Positions 1-13,019 of a DNA stretch of 64,000 nucleotides are shown piece after piece. The notes under the pieces were generated by a model. It had not been told where the DNA came from. It saw only the letters and a list, made by a program, of their open reading frames with translations, and made no database searches. The position numbers were made by a program, and so were the translations under genes. Source of the stretch: Macrobrachium rosenbergii. Its lineage: Eukaryota; Arthropoda; Malacostraca; Decapoda; Palaemonidae. Location: positions 74,831,125 through 74,895,124 of the forward strand of contig NC_089742.1 of the NCBI RefSeq assembly GCF_040412425.1, read 5' to 3'. Position 1 is the first letter of the stretch. Every line of letters starts with the position of its first letter.

Positions 1-1330
1 GTATCCAGTTCATAGTGACTGGTCTTCCTCTTCGCTGTGCTGGTAAAGCAGTGACTTGATCCCAGCCAGCAAGGCCTTGTTCTCTTTAATTCTAATTTGT
101 TGCAAGGCCTGCATGGAGGATTTGGAGTCAGTGTGGATGATGACGGGTCCTTTCTCATTCTCCAGAGAGTACAGTAGTGCCTGTCTTATCGCTACCAATT
201 CTGTCTGCATTGTTGAGGCACAGTTTGATGTTCTCCAGCATGCTTGGAAATTGTTTGAATATACTGCTGCTCCAGTAGTTTTATTCTCTGGATCCACAGT
301 GCCGTCGGTGTAGTATGTTTGGGCCCCAGGATTTCAGTGTTCCTGATAGACTCGTAGGCTGCTGCTCTTAGTTCCTCTCTTGAGCAGTCTTCTTTTGCTC
401 TGGGAAGGTGTGTGTAATGGAATTTTTGCATAATCCCTTTTCCAGGGCGGGATATGTTGCACATCCTGCGCTGTGTCTGGTCTCATGTTCAGCATTGCCT
501 CTGCCATATCTAACCTCTTGATGTTGTCACTTTGGTCTTTTCCAGGAGTTCGGGCTCCGAATCTCTGGATGTTTATTTAGTTCTCCCTTTGTTCTGGTCT
601 TGGAGATTGAGTCTCTCTCTGAGAGGAAGATTTTTGCCATTGTACTGGCATTTCTCTGTGCAATCCTATCTTCTACTTTTGGCATGTTAGTTTCAAGCCT
701 GAGGTTGCACAGTCTTGTCCACATTGGTGCCCCAAGCATGAGTCTCATTGCCTTGTTCTGTATTACTTCTAGAGTTTCCTTTGTGCCTCTGTTAGCTTTA
801 CCAGGGCGGGGGCAGCATAGTCTATCAATGATCTGGTGCAGGCTATATAGTACGTTTTCTGTACATGTTCATTTGCACCATCCTTCAAAGATGACATATA
901 TCTCATTGCTGCTGTTCTTGCTTCTGCTCTTTCCTTCAGGTATTTGATTTCGTTCTTGAAGGTTAGTTGCTGGTCTAGGATGATTCCCAGATACATGTAC
1001 TTGTCCACCCACTCTAGCGGTTCAGCTCCTATTGTGAGTGGTTGGAGTGGTCTGTGTGCTTTTACTGCCATGGCCTTTGTCTTATTTATATTGATTTTGA
1101 GGCCTAGTTCCTCCGACTTTTTGCTGATTTCATTGAGGGCTCTTTGCATTCTAGGCACTCTGACAGGTCCTCTTGCGACTATGCACACATCGTCAGCGTA
1201 TATGAAAATTTCTACGCTTCGGGAAGCTGCAGTGAGGCTAGGTTCTCCATGAGAATATTGAATAGGAGAGGACTTAGTATTCCTCCTGTGGTGTGCCATT
1301 TTCCAAGTCATGGAAGGTGGATATCACCCC
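1..1330 (-). mobile_element. Jockey-like non-LTR retrotransposon, 3' part of pol (RT and RNase H), broken
   Basis: Read on the minus strand, the element runs from about 1330 down to the window edge. A PQGGILSPLLFNILMENL block (about 1245-1300) is the RT segment before the active site. One frameshift later comes FIYADDVCIVA (near 1180-1215), the catalytic YADD box, followed by the thumb (GLKININKTKAM, YMYLGIILD). A connector (527-760, MRLMLGAPMWTRLCNLRLE) leads to an RNase H domain whose D-E-D residues are visible as YTDGT (near 315), TELVAI and HTDSKSS. RT followed by RNase H with a YADD box fits the jockey/I group. Frameshifts separate the connector, RT and RNase H frames, so this copy is inactive. 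Its 5' half is absent and its 3' end lies outside the window. Confidence 0.85.
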
Positions 1331-1793
1331 TTGAATTTGACCCATGTGACGCCCTTATATAGCATCAGGAGATTATGATCCTGCTCCTTGTAGGTGGCGC
1401 TGTATGGCAGTGGGACCATTTTCTATAAGGGTCTCGCACGTGGGGTGTGGGGGCATCTTGGCCCAGGTGTTCAAGATGGCGCCGGTCACATGGGTCAGTT
1501 GCTAAGCTTGGGAGTTGCTTTCTCTCTTGACTGAGGCAGGATTAGGATCTCCGACAGAACAGTATCTGAAATCAAGGTCTTTGGGCAGCCACTTGGACAA
1601 GGAAAGGGGATTAAGGGCTCACCCAAAAGGGTAGTGGTGAAAGGAGTTAATATGGGCAAATTTTACCCACAGTTAACCTTGACGGTTGAAACTAAAACAA
1701 TAGACATTATTTCAATAGAACATGAAATGTTCTTATATTGTATCTTACTCTACTTCTTTGATGATGAGATGGTGTGTGTGAGGTTTGCCTCAT

Positions 1794-1795
<2 letters not shown>
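1331..1795. other. Spacer without recognisable gene
   Basis: No coding signal or repeat boundary that I recognise. It holds a CAAGATGGCGCCGG stretch near 1469 that resembles a YY1-type site. It could be 5' sequence of an old retroelement or unique DNA. Confidence 0.4.
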
Positions 1796-2205
<410 letters not shown>

Positions 2206-2208
2206 CAG

Positions 2209-2452
2209 TGAGACTGTGAAACCAGGGATTTCACGAAAGCCCTGAAATTTTCAGGAATTCACTAAACACGGCAAAACACATTTGATCCCTGTGGAGCTGG
2301 TAATAAACACAGCGAAACAGTGTACATGAATCATTATTTTACCAGGTTAGTAATAGCCACTCGGGGATCAAATGTTCCTAAGTAAATTGGTGATTTCACA
2401 AATTCCCTAAAAACTTCAGGGATTTCGTGAAATCCCCTGTTTCACAATCTTT
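2209..2452. mobile_element. Small TIR element (MITE) between TA tracts
   Basis: The left end GTGAAACCAGGGATTTCACG (2216-2235) matches the reverse complement of 2426-2445 at 18 of 20 bases, and weaker inverted similarity continues inward for about 30 more bases. TA repeats lie on both sides, which fits a TA-targeting superfamily, but they also prevent a clean call of the target duplication. No coding capacity. A related stretch (CCTGTGGAGCTGGT...TTAAACA) occurs near 14240. Confidence 0.7.
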
Positions 2453-2460
2453 CTGTAAAC

Positions 2461-2599
<139 letters not shown>

Positions 2600-2977
2600 T
2601 GCATATGTGTATATAAATGCATATACTGTACATACATATACATATATTTATATCTTATATATAAAAGTGAATGTTTGCACGTTTGTTTGTTAGTGCACCA
2701 TAAAAATCTGAACCGCTTGACCGATCTAGACAAAATTTAGCAAGGGGCCATCATTCGACCCAACTTAGACAATAGGGTAGGTTATAATAGGGTAGGTTTC
2801 AAACCCATACTTCCTTCCCTATCCCCCATCCACCTTCCCTTTGTAACTTATGTGGTAAATAAACTCCACATGTTTATTATACCTCATTTCATGTGGTAAA
2901 TAAACTCAATACCTTATAAATATATTATTGAATATGATTTTCTTTACTGTAATTAATAATTCTGTATCAAGGTTAAG

Positions 2978-5900
2978 ATAGTCACCACAGTAATACCTAG
3001 ATAAAAGGGACAGTCACCACAGTAATACCTGGATAAAAGGTACAGTAATCTTTGGATAATAAGAACAGACAAAACAACAATACCACCTGGATGAAAAGGA
3101 CAATCAGCACAGTTATACCTGGATAAAAGGAACAGCCAAGAAGTAATGACTAGATAAAATGAACAGTCACCAAAGTAATACCTGGATAGGAGGGACAGTC
3201 AGAACAGTAATACTTGTATAAAGGGGACACACAGCACAGTAATGTCTGGATAAGTGGGACAGTCGCCACAGCAATGTCTGGATAAAATGAACATTCACCA
3301 CAGCAATATCTGGATAAATTGGACAGTCACCACAGTAATACCTGGATATAAGGGACAGTCACCACAGTAATGTCTGGATAAAAGGGACATTCAGCATAGT
3401 AACATCTGGGTAGGAAGGGCAGTCAGCATAGTAATACCTGGATGTATGGGAGTCAGCACATCAACACATGGATAACTGGGAAAGTCACCACAATAATACC
3501 TGGATAAAAGGGACAGTCAGTACAGTAATATTTGGATATATTGAGGAAAGTCAGTAGAGTACAGTCTGGATAAAATGGACAGTCAGCATAGTAAAACCTG
3601 GGTAGGAGGGACAGTCAGCATAGTAATAACTGGATGTATGGGACAGTCAGCACAGTAATACATGGATAATTGGGAAAGTCACCACAGTAATACCAGGATA
3701 AAATGGACAATCAGTACAGTAATAACTGGATAATTTGGAAAGTCAGTAGAGTAATACCTGGATAAGAGGAACAGCCACCACAGCAATGTCTGGATAAAAG
3801 GAACAGTCACCACAGTAATGTCTGGATAAAGTGGACAGTCACCACAGTAACACCTGGGTAGGAGGGACAGTCAGCATGGTAATACCTGGATGTATGGGAC
3901 AGTCAGTGCAGTAATACATGGATAATTGGGAGAGCCACCACAGTAATACCTGGATAAAAGGGACAGGCAGTACAGTAATACTTGGATAATTGGGACAGTC
4001 AGCAGAGTAATACATGGATAATTGGGAGAGTAACCACTGTAATACCTAGATAAAAGGGCTAGTACAATAATACTTGGATAATTTGGGAAGGCAGTAGAGT
4101 AATACCTGGATAAACGGGGCAGTCACCACTGTAATGCCTGGATAAAAGGGACAGTCAGCATAGTAACACCTGAGTAGGAGAGACAGTCAGCATAGTAATA
4201 CCTGGATGTATGGGACAGTCAGCACAGTAATACATGGATAATTGAGATAGTCACCACAGTAATACCTGGATAATATGGACAGTCAGTACAGTAATATTTG
4301 GATAATTTGGAAAGTCAATAGAATAATACCTGGATAAAAGGGACAGTCACTGCAGTAATGTCTGGATAAAAGGGATGGTCAGCATAGTAACACCTGGATG
4401 CATGGGATAGTCAGCACAGTAATACATGGACAATTGGGACAGTCACCACAGTAATACCATGATGAAAGGGACAGTCACCACAGTAATGTCTGGATAAAAG
4501 GGAAAGTCAGCATAGTAATGTTTGGATGAAAGGGAGAGTCAGCATAGCATACCTGGATGCATGGGACAATCAGCACAGTAATACATGGATAATTGGGAGT
4601 CACCACACTAATACCTGGATAAAAGGGACAGTCAGTACAGTACTACGTGTATAATTTGGAAAGTCAGTAGAGTAATACCTAGATAAAAGGGACAGTCACC
4701 ACAGAAATCTCTGGATAAAGGGACAGTCAGCATACTAACACCTGGGTAGGCAGAACAGTCAGCATAGTAATACCTGGATGTATGGGATAGTCAGCACAGT
4801 GATACATGGATCACTGGGAGTTACCACAGCAATATCTGGATAAAAGGGACAATCCGTACAGTAATACTTGGTTAATTGGGAAAGTCAGTAGAGTAATATC
4901 TGGATAAAAGGGACAGTCACCACAGTAATGTCTGGATAAAATGGACAGTCAGCATAGTAACACCTGGATGTATGTGACAGTCAGCACAGTAGTTCAAGGA
5001 TAATTGGGAGAGTCACCACAGTAATACCTGTATAAAAGGGACAGTTGGTACAGTACTACTTTGATAACTTGGAAAATCAGTAGAACTTGGGTAAAAGGGA
5101 CAGTCACCACAGCAATGTCTGGATAAAAGTTACAGTCAGCACAGTAACACCTGGGTAGGAGGGACAGTTAGCGTAATAATACCAGGATGTATGGGACTGT
5201 CAGCACAGTAATTCATGGATAATTAGGAGAGTCATCACAGTAATACCTGGATAAAAGGGTCAGTCAGTACAGTAACACTTGGATAATTGGGAAAGTCAGT
5301 AGATTAATACCTGGATAAAAGGGACAGTCACCACAGTAATGTCTGGATAAAACGGACAGTCAGCATAGTAACACATGTGTAAGAGGGACATCAGCATGGT
5401 AATATTTGGATATGGGACAGTCAGCATGGTAATACATGGATAATTGGGAGTCACCACCGTAATACCTGGATAAAAGGGTCAGTCAGTACAGTAATACCTG
5501 GATGATTGTGAAAGTGAGTAGAGTAATACCTGAATAAAAGGGACAGTCAGCATACTAATACCTGGGTAGGAGGGACAGTCAGCATGGTAATATCTGGATG
5601 TATGGGACAGTTGGCACAGTAATACATGGATAAAAGGGACAGTCAGTACAGTAATACTTGGATAATTGGGAAAGTTTGTAGAGTAATACCTGGATAAAAG
5701 GGACAGTCACCACAGTAATGTTCTGATAAAGAGGACAGTCAGCATACTAATACCTGAGTATGAGGGACAGTCAGCATAGTAATACCTGGATATACAGGAC
5801 AGTCAGCCCAGTAATACATGGATAATTGTGAGTCACCACAGTAATTCCTGGATAAAATGGACAGTCCATTCAATAATACTTGGATAATTGGGAAAATCAG

Positions 5901-6068
5901 TGGAATAACACCTGGATAAAAGGGACAGTCACCACAGCATTGTCTGGATAAAAGGGACAGTCAGTATAGTGACACCTGGGTAGGAGGGACAGTCAGCAGA
6001 GTAATCCCTGGATGTATGGAACAGTCAGCACACTAATGCATGGATAACTGGAAGAGTCACCACAGTAA

Positions 6069-6147
<79 letters not shown>

Positions 6148-6550
6148 GAATGTATGTTTGTATGTATGTATGTATGTTCCAGCATAACTCTGAAAGGAAC
6201 TGAACAATTTTAACCAGTCTTGGTATACATATGACTTACTATCTGGAATAGAATACTTTTGTGATAAGACATCACCAGCACCAAAGGGCACCAAAGGGGG
6301 GTTAGGGTTTCCCTGAAATGGGGATGGTTTTGCCAGTAAAACGGGGCTGGTTATGCCCATAGATTTAGTAACATATGAATTTATCATACCTAATTTTGGT
6401 ATACATATGACTTACTATCTGGAAAAGAATACTGTGGGCGTAATGCATTAATAGCACCGATGGGGTGGGGGTTGGGAGGGGGTGACAGAGAGAGTGAGAG
6501 AGAGAGAGAGAGAGAGTGTAAGGGAGGAAGTGAGGGAGTAGAGGGGTTGT

Positions 6551-6588
<38 letters not shown>

Positions 6589-6995
6589 GGTGTTAGGGAG
6601 GAGAAAGAGGGAAAAGTGAGAGAGAGAGTTTTTTGGCTGTCATTCAGAGTTATCCCAGGCAGTGCCTGGTTGGTCTGCTAGAACCTGGATAAAAGGGACA
6701 GTCAGTACAGTAATACTTGGATAATTGGGAAAGCCAGTAGAGTAATGCCTGGGTAAAAAGGACAGTCACCACAGTAATAACTGGATAAATAGGACTGTCA
6801 CCACAGTAATAAATGGATAAATAGGAAAGTCACTACAGTAATACCTGGATAAAAGGGACAGTCAGTACAGTAATACCTGGATAAAAAGGAAAGTCAACAC
6901 AGTCATACATGGATGAAAAGGACAGTCATCACAGTAATACATAGATAGATGGGACAGTCATCACAGTAATGTGTGGATAAATGGAACAGTCAGTA
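2978..6995. repeat. 32-bp minisatellite array with higher-order structure (interrupted at 6069-6681)
   Basis: The monomer reads ACAGTCACCACAGTAATACC followed by TGGATAAAAGGG, 32 bp. Excluding the insert, about 3.4 kb or roughly 106 units are present. Monomers are of distinct types (GGGTAGGAGGG, GGATGTATGGG, ACATGGATAATTGGG, ACTTGGATAATTGGG, TGTCTGGATAAAA) that follow each other in a fixed order. The GGGTAGG type recurs near 3408, 3600, 3850, 4150, 4740, 5150, 5559 and 5966. Many of these spacings fall at 190-250 bp, so the larger period is 6-8 monomers. Nothing is coded. Confidence 0.92.
6069..6681 (+). mobile_element. Helitron B1 nested inside the minisatellite
   Basis: It begins TC(TA)n at 6069, passes into AAATGAATGTATG, has the internal CTTGGTATACATATGACTTA repeat twice and a (GA)n stretch, and ends with TCATTCAGAGTTATCCCAGG, a hairpin and CTAG at 6678-6681. 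The left host flank is CACAGTAA and the right flank is AACCTGGATAAAAGGG. Together they rebuild one 32-bp monomer with T changed to A at the right junction. That fixes both ends and the A/T insertion site. About 613 bp, non-coding. Confidence 0.85.
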
Positions 6996-7079
6996 CGAGG
7001 AGGTGCAGGAAAATTTTTCTGAGTCCTTCAGAGTTTTCCTTGGCAACGCCGGGTTGGCCAGGTAGTATATAATATACAG

Positions 7080-8000
<921 letters not shown>

Positions 8001-8929
8001 TATAGATATAAAAATGGTGTATGTATGTATATATGTGTGTGCATGTTTGTGTATGTTCCAACATAACTCTGCAACACATCGAGCAGTTTCAACCAAACTT
8101 GGTATACATATGACTTACTATCTAGAAAACAATACTGTGAGGGTAAAACATCACTACACCAAAAGACACCAACGGGGGCGAGGTGGGAAGGGCTTCCCTT
8201 AAACGGGGCTGGTTTTCCCTGTAGACTTTAGCAACTAAATAAACTCTATGGGTTCATCATACCTCATTTTGGCATACATATGACTTACTACCTGGAAAAG
8301 AATACTGTGGGTGTAAGACATCACTGGCACCATAGGGGGCATGGGTGGGGTGGGAAGGGGGTGACATGGAAAAATAACTGGAAACGTCAGATATTGCTGT
8401 CTAATCAAGGTTGCTGAGATGGATGGTGACACTTCCGATGCCCTTTAAGTCCAAGTTCAGCCCCAAACTTGGTATACATATGACTTACTATCTGGAAAAG
8501 AATACTGTGGGGGTATGACATCACTGACACCAAAGGGGTGGGGGTGGAAAGGGGATGACATGTAAAAATAACAGAAAACAACAGTTATTAGTGTCTGATT
8601 CAAAGTTTTTGAGGTTGCTGAGATGAATGATGATACTCCTGATGCTCTTTAAGACCAAGTTCAGCCATGATGGGAAGGGCAGGTTAGAGTGAGAAGGGGT
8701 GAAAAATAAAATGTAAAAAATGACATATATTAGTGTCTAATCCATAGTTTTCAAGGTTGCTGAGATGAACAGTGACAGCCCCGATGCACTTTAAGTACAA
8801 GTTCAGCCCTGATAGGAATGGGGTGTGAGAAGGGGTGAAATATAAATTGTCAAAAGGGAGAGAGAGAGAGAGAGAGTTTATCAGTTGTCATTTAGAGTTT
8901 TCTCAGGCAGCGACGGGTCGGTCAGCTAG
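8001..8929 (+). mobile_element. Helitron B3, joined directly to B2
   Basis: It starts immediately after the CTAG of B2 with TATAGATATAAAAATGG, a mutated form of the family 5' end. The CTTGGCATACATATGACTT-type block occurs three times (near 8098, 8268 and 8466), giving a period of 170-200 bp. A short (GA)n run and TCATTTAGAGTTTTCTCAGG precede CTAG at 8926-8929. No gene inside. Confidence 0.75.
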
Positions 8930-10243
8930 TCTTATTTATAAAAGTGAATGTTTGTATGTTAGTGCACTATAGAAATCCAAACCTCTTGACTGATCAAGAA
9001 AATATTTGGCACATGGCCATCATTTGACCAAACTTAGACAAAAGGGTTGGTTTCAAACCTGTACCCCCTTAATTTTTCAAGTTATGTGGTACATGAACTC
9101 TACAGGCTTCTCATACTCCATTTCATGTGTAAATAAACTCTATGGGCGTAGCATACCTCATTTCATGTGCAAGATACCATAGAAATATATTATTGAAAGT
9201 GCTTTTCTTTCCTGTGTTTAATAATTCTGTATCAAGGTTTAGACAGCCACCACAGTAATACCTGGATAAAAGGGACAGTCAGCACAGTAATCCTTGGATA
9301 ATAGGGACAGACAGTACAAAAATACCTGGATAAAAGGGACAGTCAGCAGAGTAATACCTGGATAAATGGTACAGTCACCACAGTAATACATGGATAAGAG
9401 GGACAGTCAGAACAGTAATACCTGAATATAAGGTACAGACAGCACAACAATGTCTGGATAAATGGGGGCAGTCACCACAGTAATATCTGGGTGACTGACA
9501 ACTGTCACCACAGTAATACATGGATAAAAGGAACAGTCAGCATAGTAATATCTGGATAAAGTGTCAGTCAGCACAGTAATATCTGGATAAATGGAACAGT
9601 CACCACAGTAATACCTGGATAAAAGGGACAGTCACCTCAGTAATATCTGGATAAAAGGCACAATCAGCATAGCAATGCTTGGTAAGAGGGATAGTCAGCA
9701 TAGTAATACCTGGATGTATGGGACAGTCAGCACAGTAATACATGGATAACTGGGAGAGTCACCACAGTAATACCTGGATAAAAGGGACAGTCAGTACAGT
9801 AATACTTGGATAATTGGGAAGTCAGTAGAGTAATGCCTGGATAAAAGGGACAGCCACCATAGTAATATCTGGATAAATGGGAAAGTCAGTACAGTAATAC
9901 CTGGATAAAAGGGACAGTCAACACAGTTATAAATGGATAACAGGGACAGTCATCACAGTAATACATGGATAGATGGGACAGTCATCACAGTAATGTCTGG
10001 ATAAATGGGACAGTCAGAACAGTAATATTTGGATAAAAGGGACAGTTATTATAGTAATTTATGGATAAAAGGGAGTCATTACAGTAATACCTGCATAAAT
10101 GGGACAGTCAAAAAAGTAATGTTTGGTTGAAAGGGATAGTCAACACAGTAGTTCATTGATAAATGGGACAGTCAGTACGAGGAGGTGCAGGAAGATTTTT
10201 CTGAATCCTTCAGAGTTTTCCTGGGCAGCTCCAGGATGGTCAG

Positions 10244-10247
<4 letters not shown>
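8930..10247 (+). mobile_element. Helitron A2, second minisatellite-bearing copy
   Basis: TC at 8930-8931 follows the CTAG of B3 without any spacer. The 5' sequence (TTATTTATAAAAGTGAATG), the unique part ending TAATAATTCTGTATCAAGG, the 32-bp array and the 3' sequence (GTCAGTACGAGGAGGTGCAG, then TCCTTCAGAGTTTTCCTGGG) match Helitron A1. The terminal CTAG has become CTAT where a TA tract begins. Its array has about 29 monomers against about 106 in A1. Confidence 0.8.
9243..10175. repeat. 32-bp minisatellite array of Helitron A2
   Basis: About 29 copies of the same 32-bp unit as at 2978-6995, starting and ending at the same points in the element. The array is therefore part of the Helitron family and not a chance insertion. 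Confidence 0.92.
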
Positions 10248-10296
<49 letters not shown>

Positions 10297-10355
10297 CATG
10301 TGTATACCATATATATCAATAAAGGATTTACTCACATTTGTAAATCCACAGGTCT

Positions 10356-10436
<81 letters not shown>

Positions 10437-10810
10437 GGATGTATGTATGTGTGTATGTTCCAGCAAAACTCTGAAATGCATTGATGAATTTCAACCAAAC
10501 ATGGTGTACTTATGACTTACTATTTCGAAAAGAATACTGTGGGGGTAAGACATCATTGGCACCAAAGGGGGTGGGGGTTGGGGTGGGAAGGGGGTGACAC
10601 GTAAAAATACTGAAAATAGATATTAGTGTCTAATACATAGTTTTCGAGGTTGCTGAGATGAATAGTGACACTCCCGATGCCCTTTAAGTCCAAGTTCAGA
10701 CCCGACAGGAATGGGGGGGTGAGAAGGGGTGAAATATAACTGGGGAGAGAGAGAGAGTTTATTGGTTGTCATTCAAGGTTTTCCCAGGCAGTGCCGGGTT
10801 AGTCAGCTAG
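10248..10810 (+). mobile_element. Helitron B4 with TA tracts and an embedded island
   Basis: Two TA tracts (10248-10288 and 10361-10432) flank an island with CACATTTGTAAATCCACAGG. AAATGGATGTATGTATG, one CTTATGACTTACTATTTCG-type block and a short (GA)n run follow. The 3' end has TTTTCCCAGGCAGTGCCGGG, the clearest hairpin of the set, then TTAGTCAG and CTAG at 10807-10810, with T next. Confidence 0.75.
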
Positions 10811-10836
10811 TGTATGTATGTATGTATGTATGTATG

Positions 10837-10925
<89 letters not shown>
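10811..10925. repeat. (TATG)n then (TA)n microsatellite
   Basis: Several TATG units followed by about 80 bp of pure TA. It abuts the 3' end of Helitron B4 and may be the remains of another element's 5' end. Confidence 0.9.
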
Positions 10926-10928
<3 letters not shown>

Positions 10929-12580
10929 CTATTTAGTGACGGTACATTTGTTTTCATCAAAAAGGCCTCCAGCACCATCAACTCATCGTCCTTCAAAAAT
11001 AGATGATTGCAGATCATATCGCCTGTCTGCTAAAAGTTTTATTCAGACTAATATTTCAGAGTCCTGTTTGGACCGGTTGGGTTTTCCACAAGCGGTTTGT
11101 TGCTATTCTTTGGCGGCAATACAGTTTGACTTGTTCAATGGGACATTGTGCGCATTCCGATTAATAATAATGATTGTTACAGAAAATACCAGTCTCAAAG
11201 TTTTCACAGCAAACACCCATAAAAGGCAATTCAGAGGATATGCAAGGCTGGATGTACAAATGCCTTCTTCAGAAGCGTTATTTCCACAAAGTACTGCTTG
11301 AGAAAACCTAATGAATTGATCTCGTGAGAGCAGTTATTAAAACAAAATCCTGAACAAAGCATCCGGGCGACAAACGGAATAAAATAAAGGAGAGCAATCC
11401 GATTTTTAAATTTAAATGCGCGAGCGTTGCATCATACCCGAATTAGCGTGAAAACAAATGAAGACCTTTGAAAGAACAAAATAATGATTGTGAAAACTGA
11501 CAATGATTAGTTGTGTATTTTTACGTGCTAGAACCCTTCCAGCCTGCACGTCAAATTCTGGGCATGTATAAATTCTAGTTTTGTCTGCAACTTCGTTCAG
11601 AGGGATTGTACAACTTTTTACTTTCAAACTTCGTCCAAAGAGATATTACTCCTCGTTAAATGTGAATGTTGTACGAGAAAAAAATCCTCGCGAATTGGTG
11701 TTACCATCTTACTGATACGAATAGCTCATTTTGATATTACATTTAAGTAATTTATTCATTTATTTCTTGGTATTCTATAAAACCCGACTATGCACTGACC
11801 TGTCACGAAAAAATTAAAAAGCATGAAAATGAATTTAGTACAGTTTGTTGCTCCAGAACATATTCTCTGCCGTGCACTTGAACATTTTGATCATCCAGAC
11901 TGTCAACTTTTACTGCCAGTCTCTTTACCCTAACGGTAAGTTAAATCATGGGCAATTAATTGCCCACTTTTCGAATGGATGGGGTTGCAACTTCAGAGGG
12001 AAATCGTCATTCTCAGTAAAAAGTAGTACAGGTAAACGATAGTAGGATAATCCTGTTGACCTATAGGCAACAAGCGAGTATGCTTAGTCGGTACCACCAG
12101 GGATATATCTTGGCTGTGCCAAACCCCCAACAGCTGGGCCATTTAACTCTCTACACATCGACCTTATGGTATCATCAACCGGTAGCGAGCATGAAAGGAT
12201 ATGATAACAAATATATCTTGATGTAGAGCACAAAATTGATTCAAACTTTAAAGTATCCATTGATAAACAATTAAAATAAATTTATAAATAAATATGATAA
12301 CAAAAAATGCTCTCCAAACAATCTGAAAAGCATAAGCGTAAATGAATGCTTAACATCCATTTGCGTCTTTGTTTACCAAAATACCGTGGCTTTAAATCGA
12401 GTCTGAGGACATCTGGTGGCTTTTTGTTTAAAATTTACATGTTTTGTTTATATCGCTATTTCATTGAAAATAGTGAAAAACTTCATTATCTTATGTAATA
12501 CATATATAGTGTTTGTTTATATCTCGGTAAATAATAACTTAAAATTAGAAAGAGAATAGAAAAATGAGAAATAAAGTGGG
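10926..12580. other. Apparently unique AT-rich sequence
   Basis: No repeat boundary, splice-bounded exon or family motif that I can support. The 190-residue frame running into it from the TA tract is a microsatellite frame extended by chance. The (TA)n, unlike the rest, shows no relatedness to anything else in the window. Confidence 0.5.
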
Positions 12581-12599
12581 ATTATATGTACGAACGCTC

Positions 12600-12945
12600 A
12601 CTGAGTGGGATTGGCGGGAAATTTGTATGGTATATCGGGATTGGAGTTTGGCGCCACTTATTGTCCACTGGAGGAGCCCTGCTGAAGAGGGAAAGTGGCG
12701 CCCTTCCATATAACCTCACATGTGGAGTAGGTGTACTTTTTGCCAAGTTTGCTATTTATATTAGTGTTTGCGAGAGTGTAAATGGTCTTTCCTAGCCAAC
12801 TAGAACTTGTATATAGTGCCGGAATTGGTGTAGTTTACCTGCGGAAGTTAGGGGTGAAGTTTTGGCGGGCTGGGCGGCCATCACCGAGTCAGCATGGGAC
12901 GCGCGCGAATATCTTCACTCTGTCGTCCTTAATTCCTGCTCACAG
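12600..12945 (+). promoter_or_regulatory. Candidate cell-cycle promoter and non-coding first exon (E2F and CCAAT sites)
   Basis: Three sites match the E2F consensus TTTSSCGS: TTGGCGGGAAA (12611-12621, reverse orientation), TTTGGCGCCA (12647-12656) and TTTTGGCGGG (12860-12869). A weaker GTGGCGCCC lies near 12696. Inverted CCAAT boxes (ATTGG) sit at 12610, 12640 and 12824. The first two are 30 bp apart and adjoin E2F sites, the layout of NF-Y/E2F promoters. A TATTTATATTA stretch lies near 12750. A short upstream frame (ATG 12894, stop at 12930-12932) precedes a possible donor CACAG|GTGACT (cut after 12945). The region is richer in GC and CpG than its surroundings. Assigning it to the E2F gene at 50 kb is an inference from strand and content; it could drive another gene. 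Confidence 0.45.
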
Positions 12946-13019
12946 GTGACTTTTCCTACACCCACTTCTGTTCGAACGCTTACAGGAGAGGTGCTCGACT
13001 ATAGTTCATGAAACTGAAA

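Larger units (their letters stand above)
2653..7065 (+). mobile_element. Non-autonomous Helitron A1, carrying a long minisatellite
   Basis: The 5' end is TC followed by TTATATATAAAAGTGAATG, after a flanking A at 2652. The 3' end has the Helitron-type hairpin (CCTTGGCAACGCCGGG, 7038-7053), then GTTGGCCAGGTAG, where GTAG stands for the usual CTAG, with T at 7066. The element therefore sits between A and T, as Helitrons do. Inside are about 300 bp of family-specific sequence, an array of about 106 units of 32 bp (2978-6995), and another Helitron nested in that array. There is no Rep/helicase gene. The copy at 8930-10247 has the same ends and layout with a much shorter array. Confidence 0.82.

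Noticed and set aside
1460..1500. CAAGATGGCGCCGG as a YY1-bearing promoter
   Set aside because: A single short match with no gene following; kept only as a note in the spacer.
2978..6995. Regularly spaced 32-bp repeats resembling a CRISPR array
   Set aside because: Units are directly adjacent with no unique spacers, the host is eukaryotic, and the array lies within Helitron ends.
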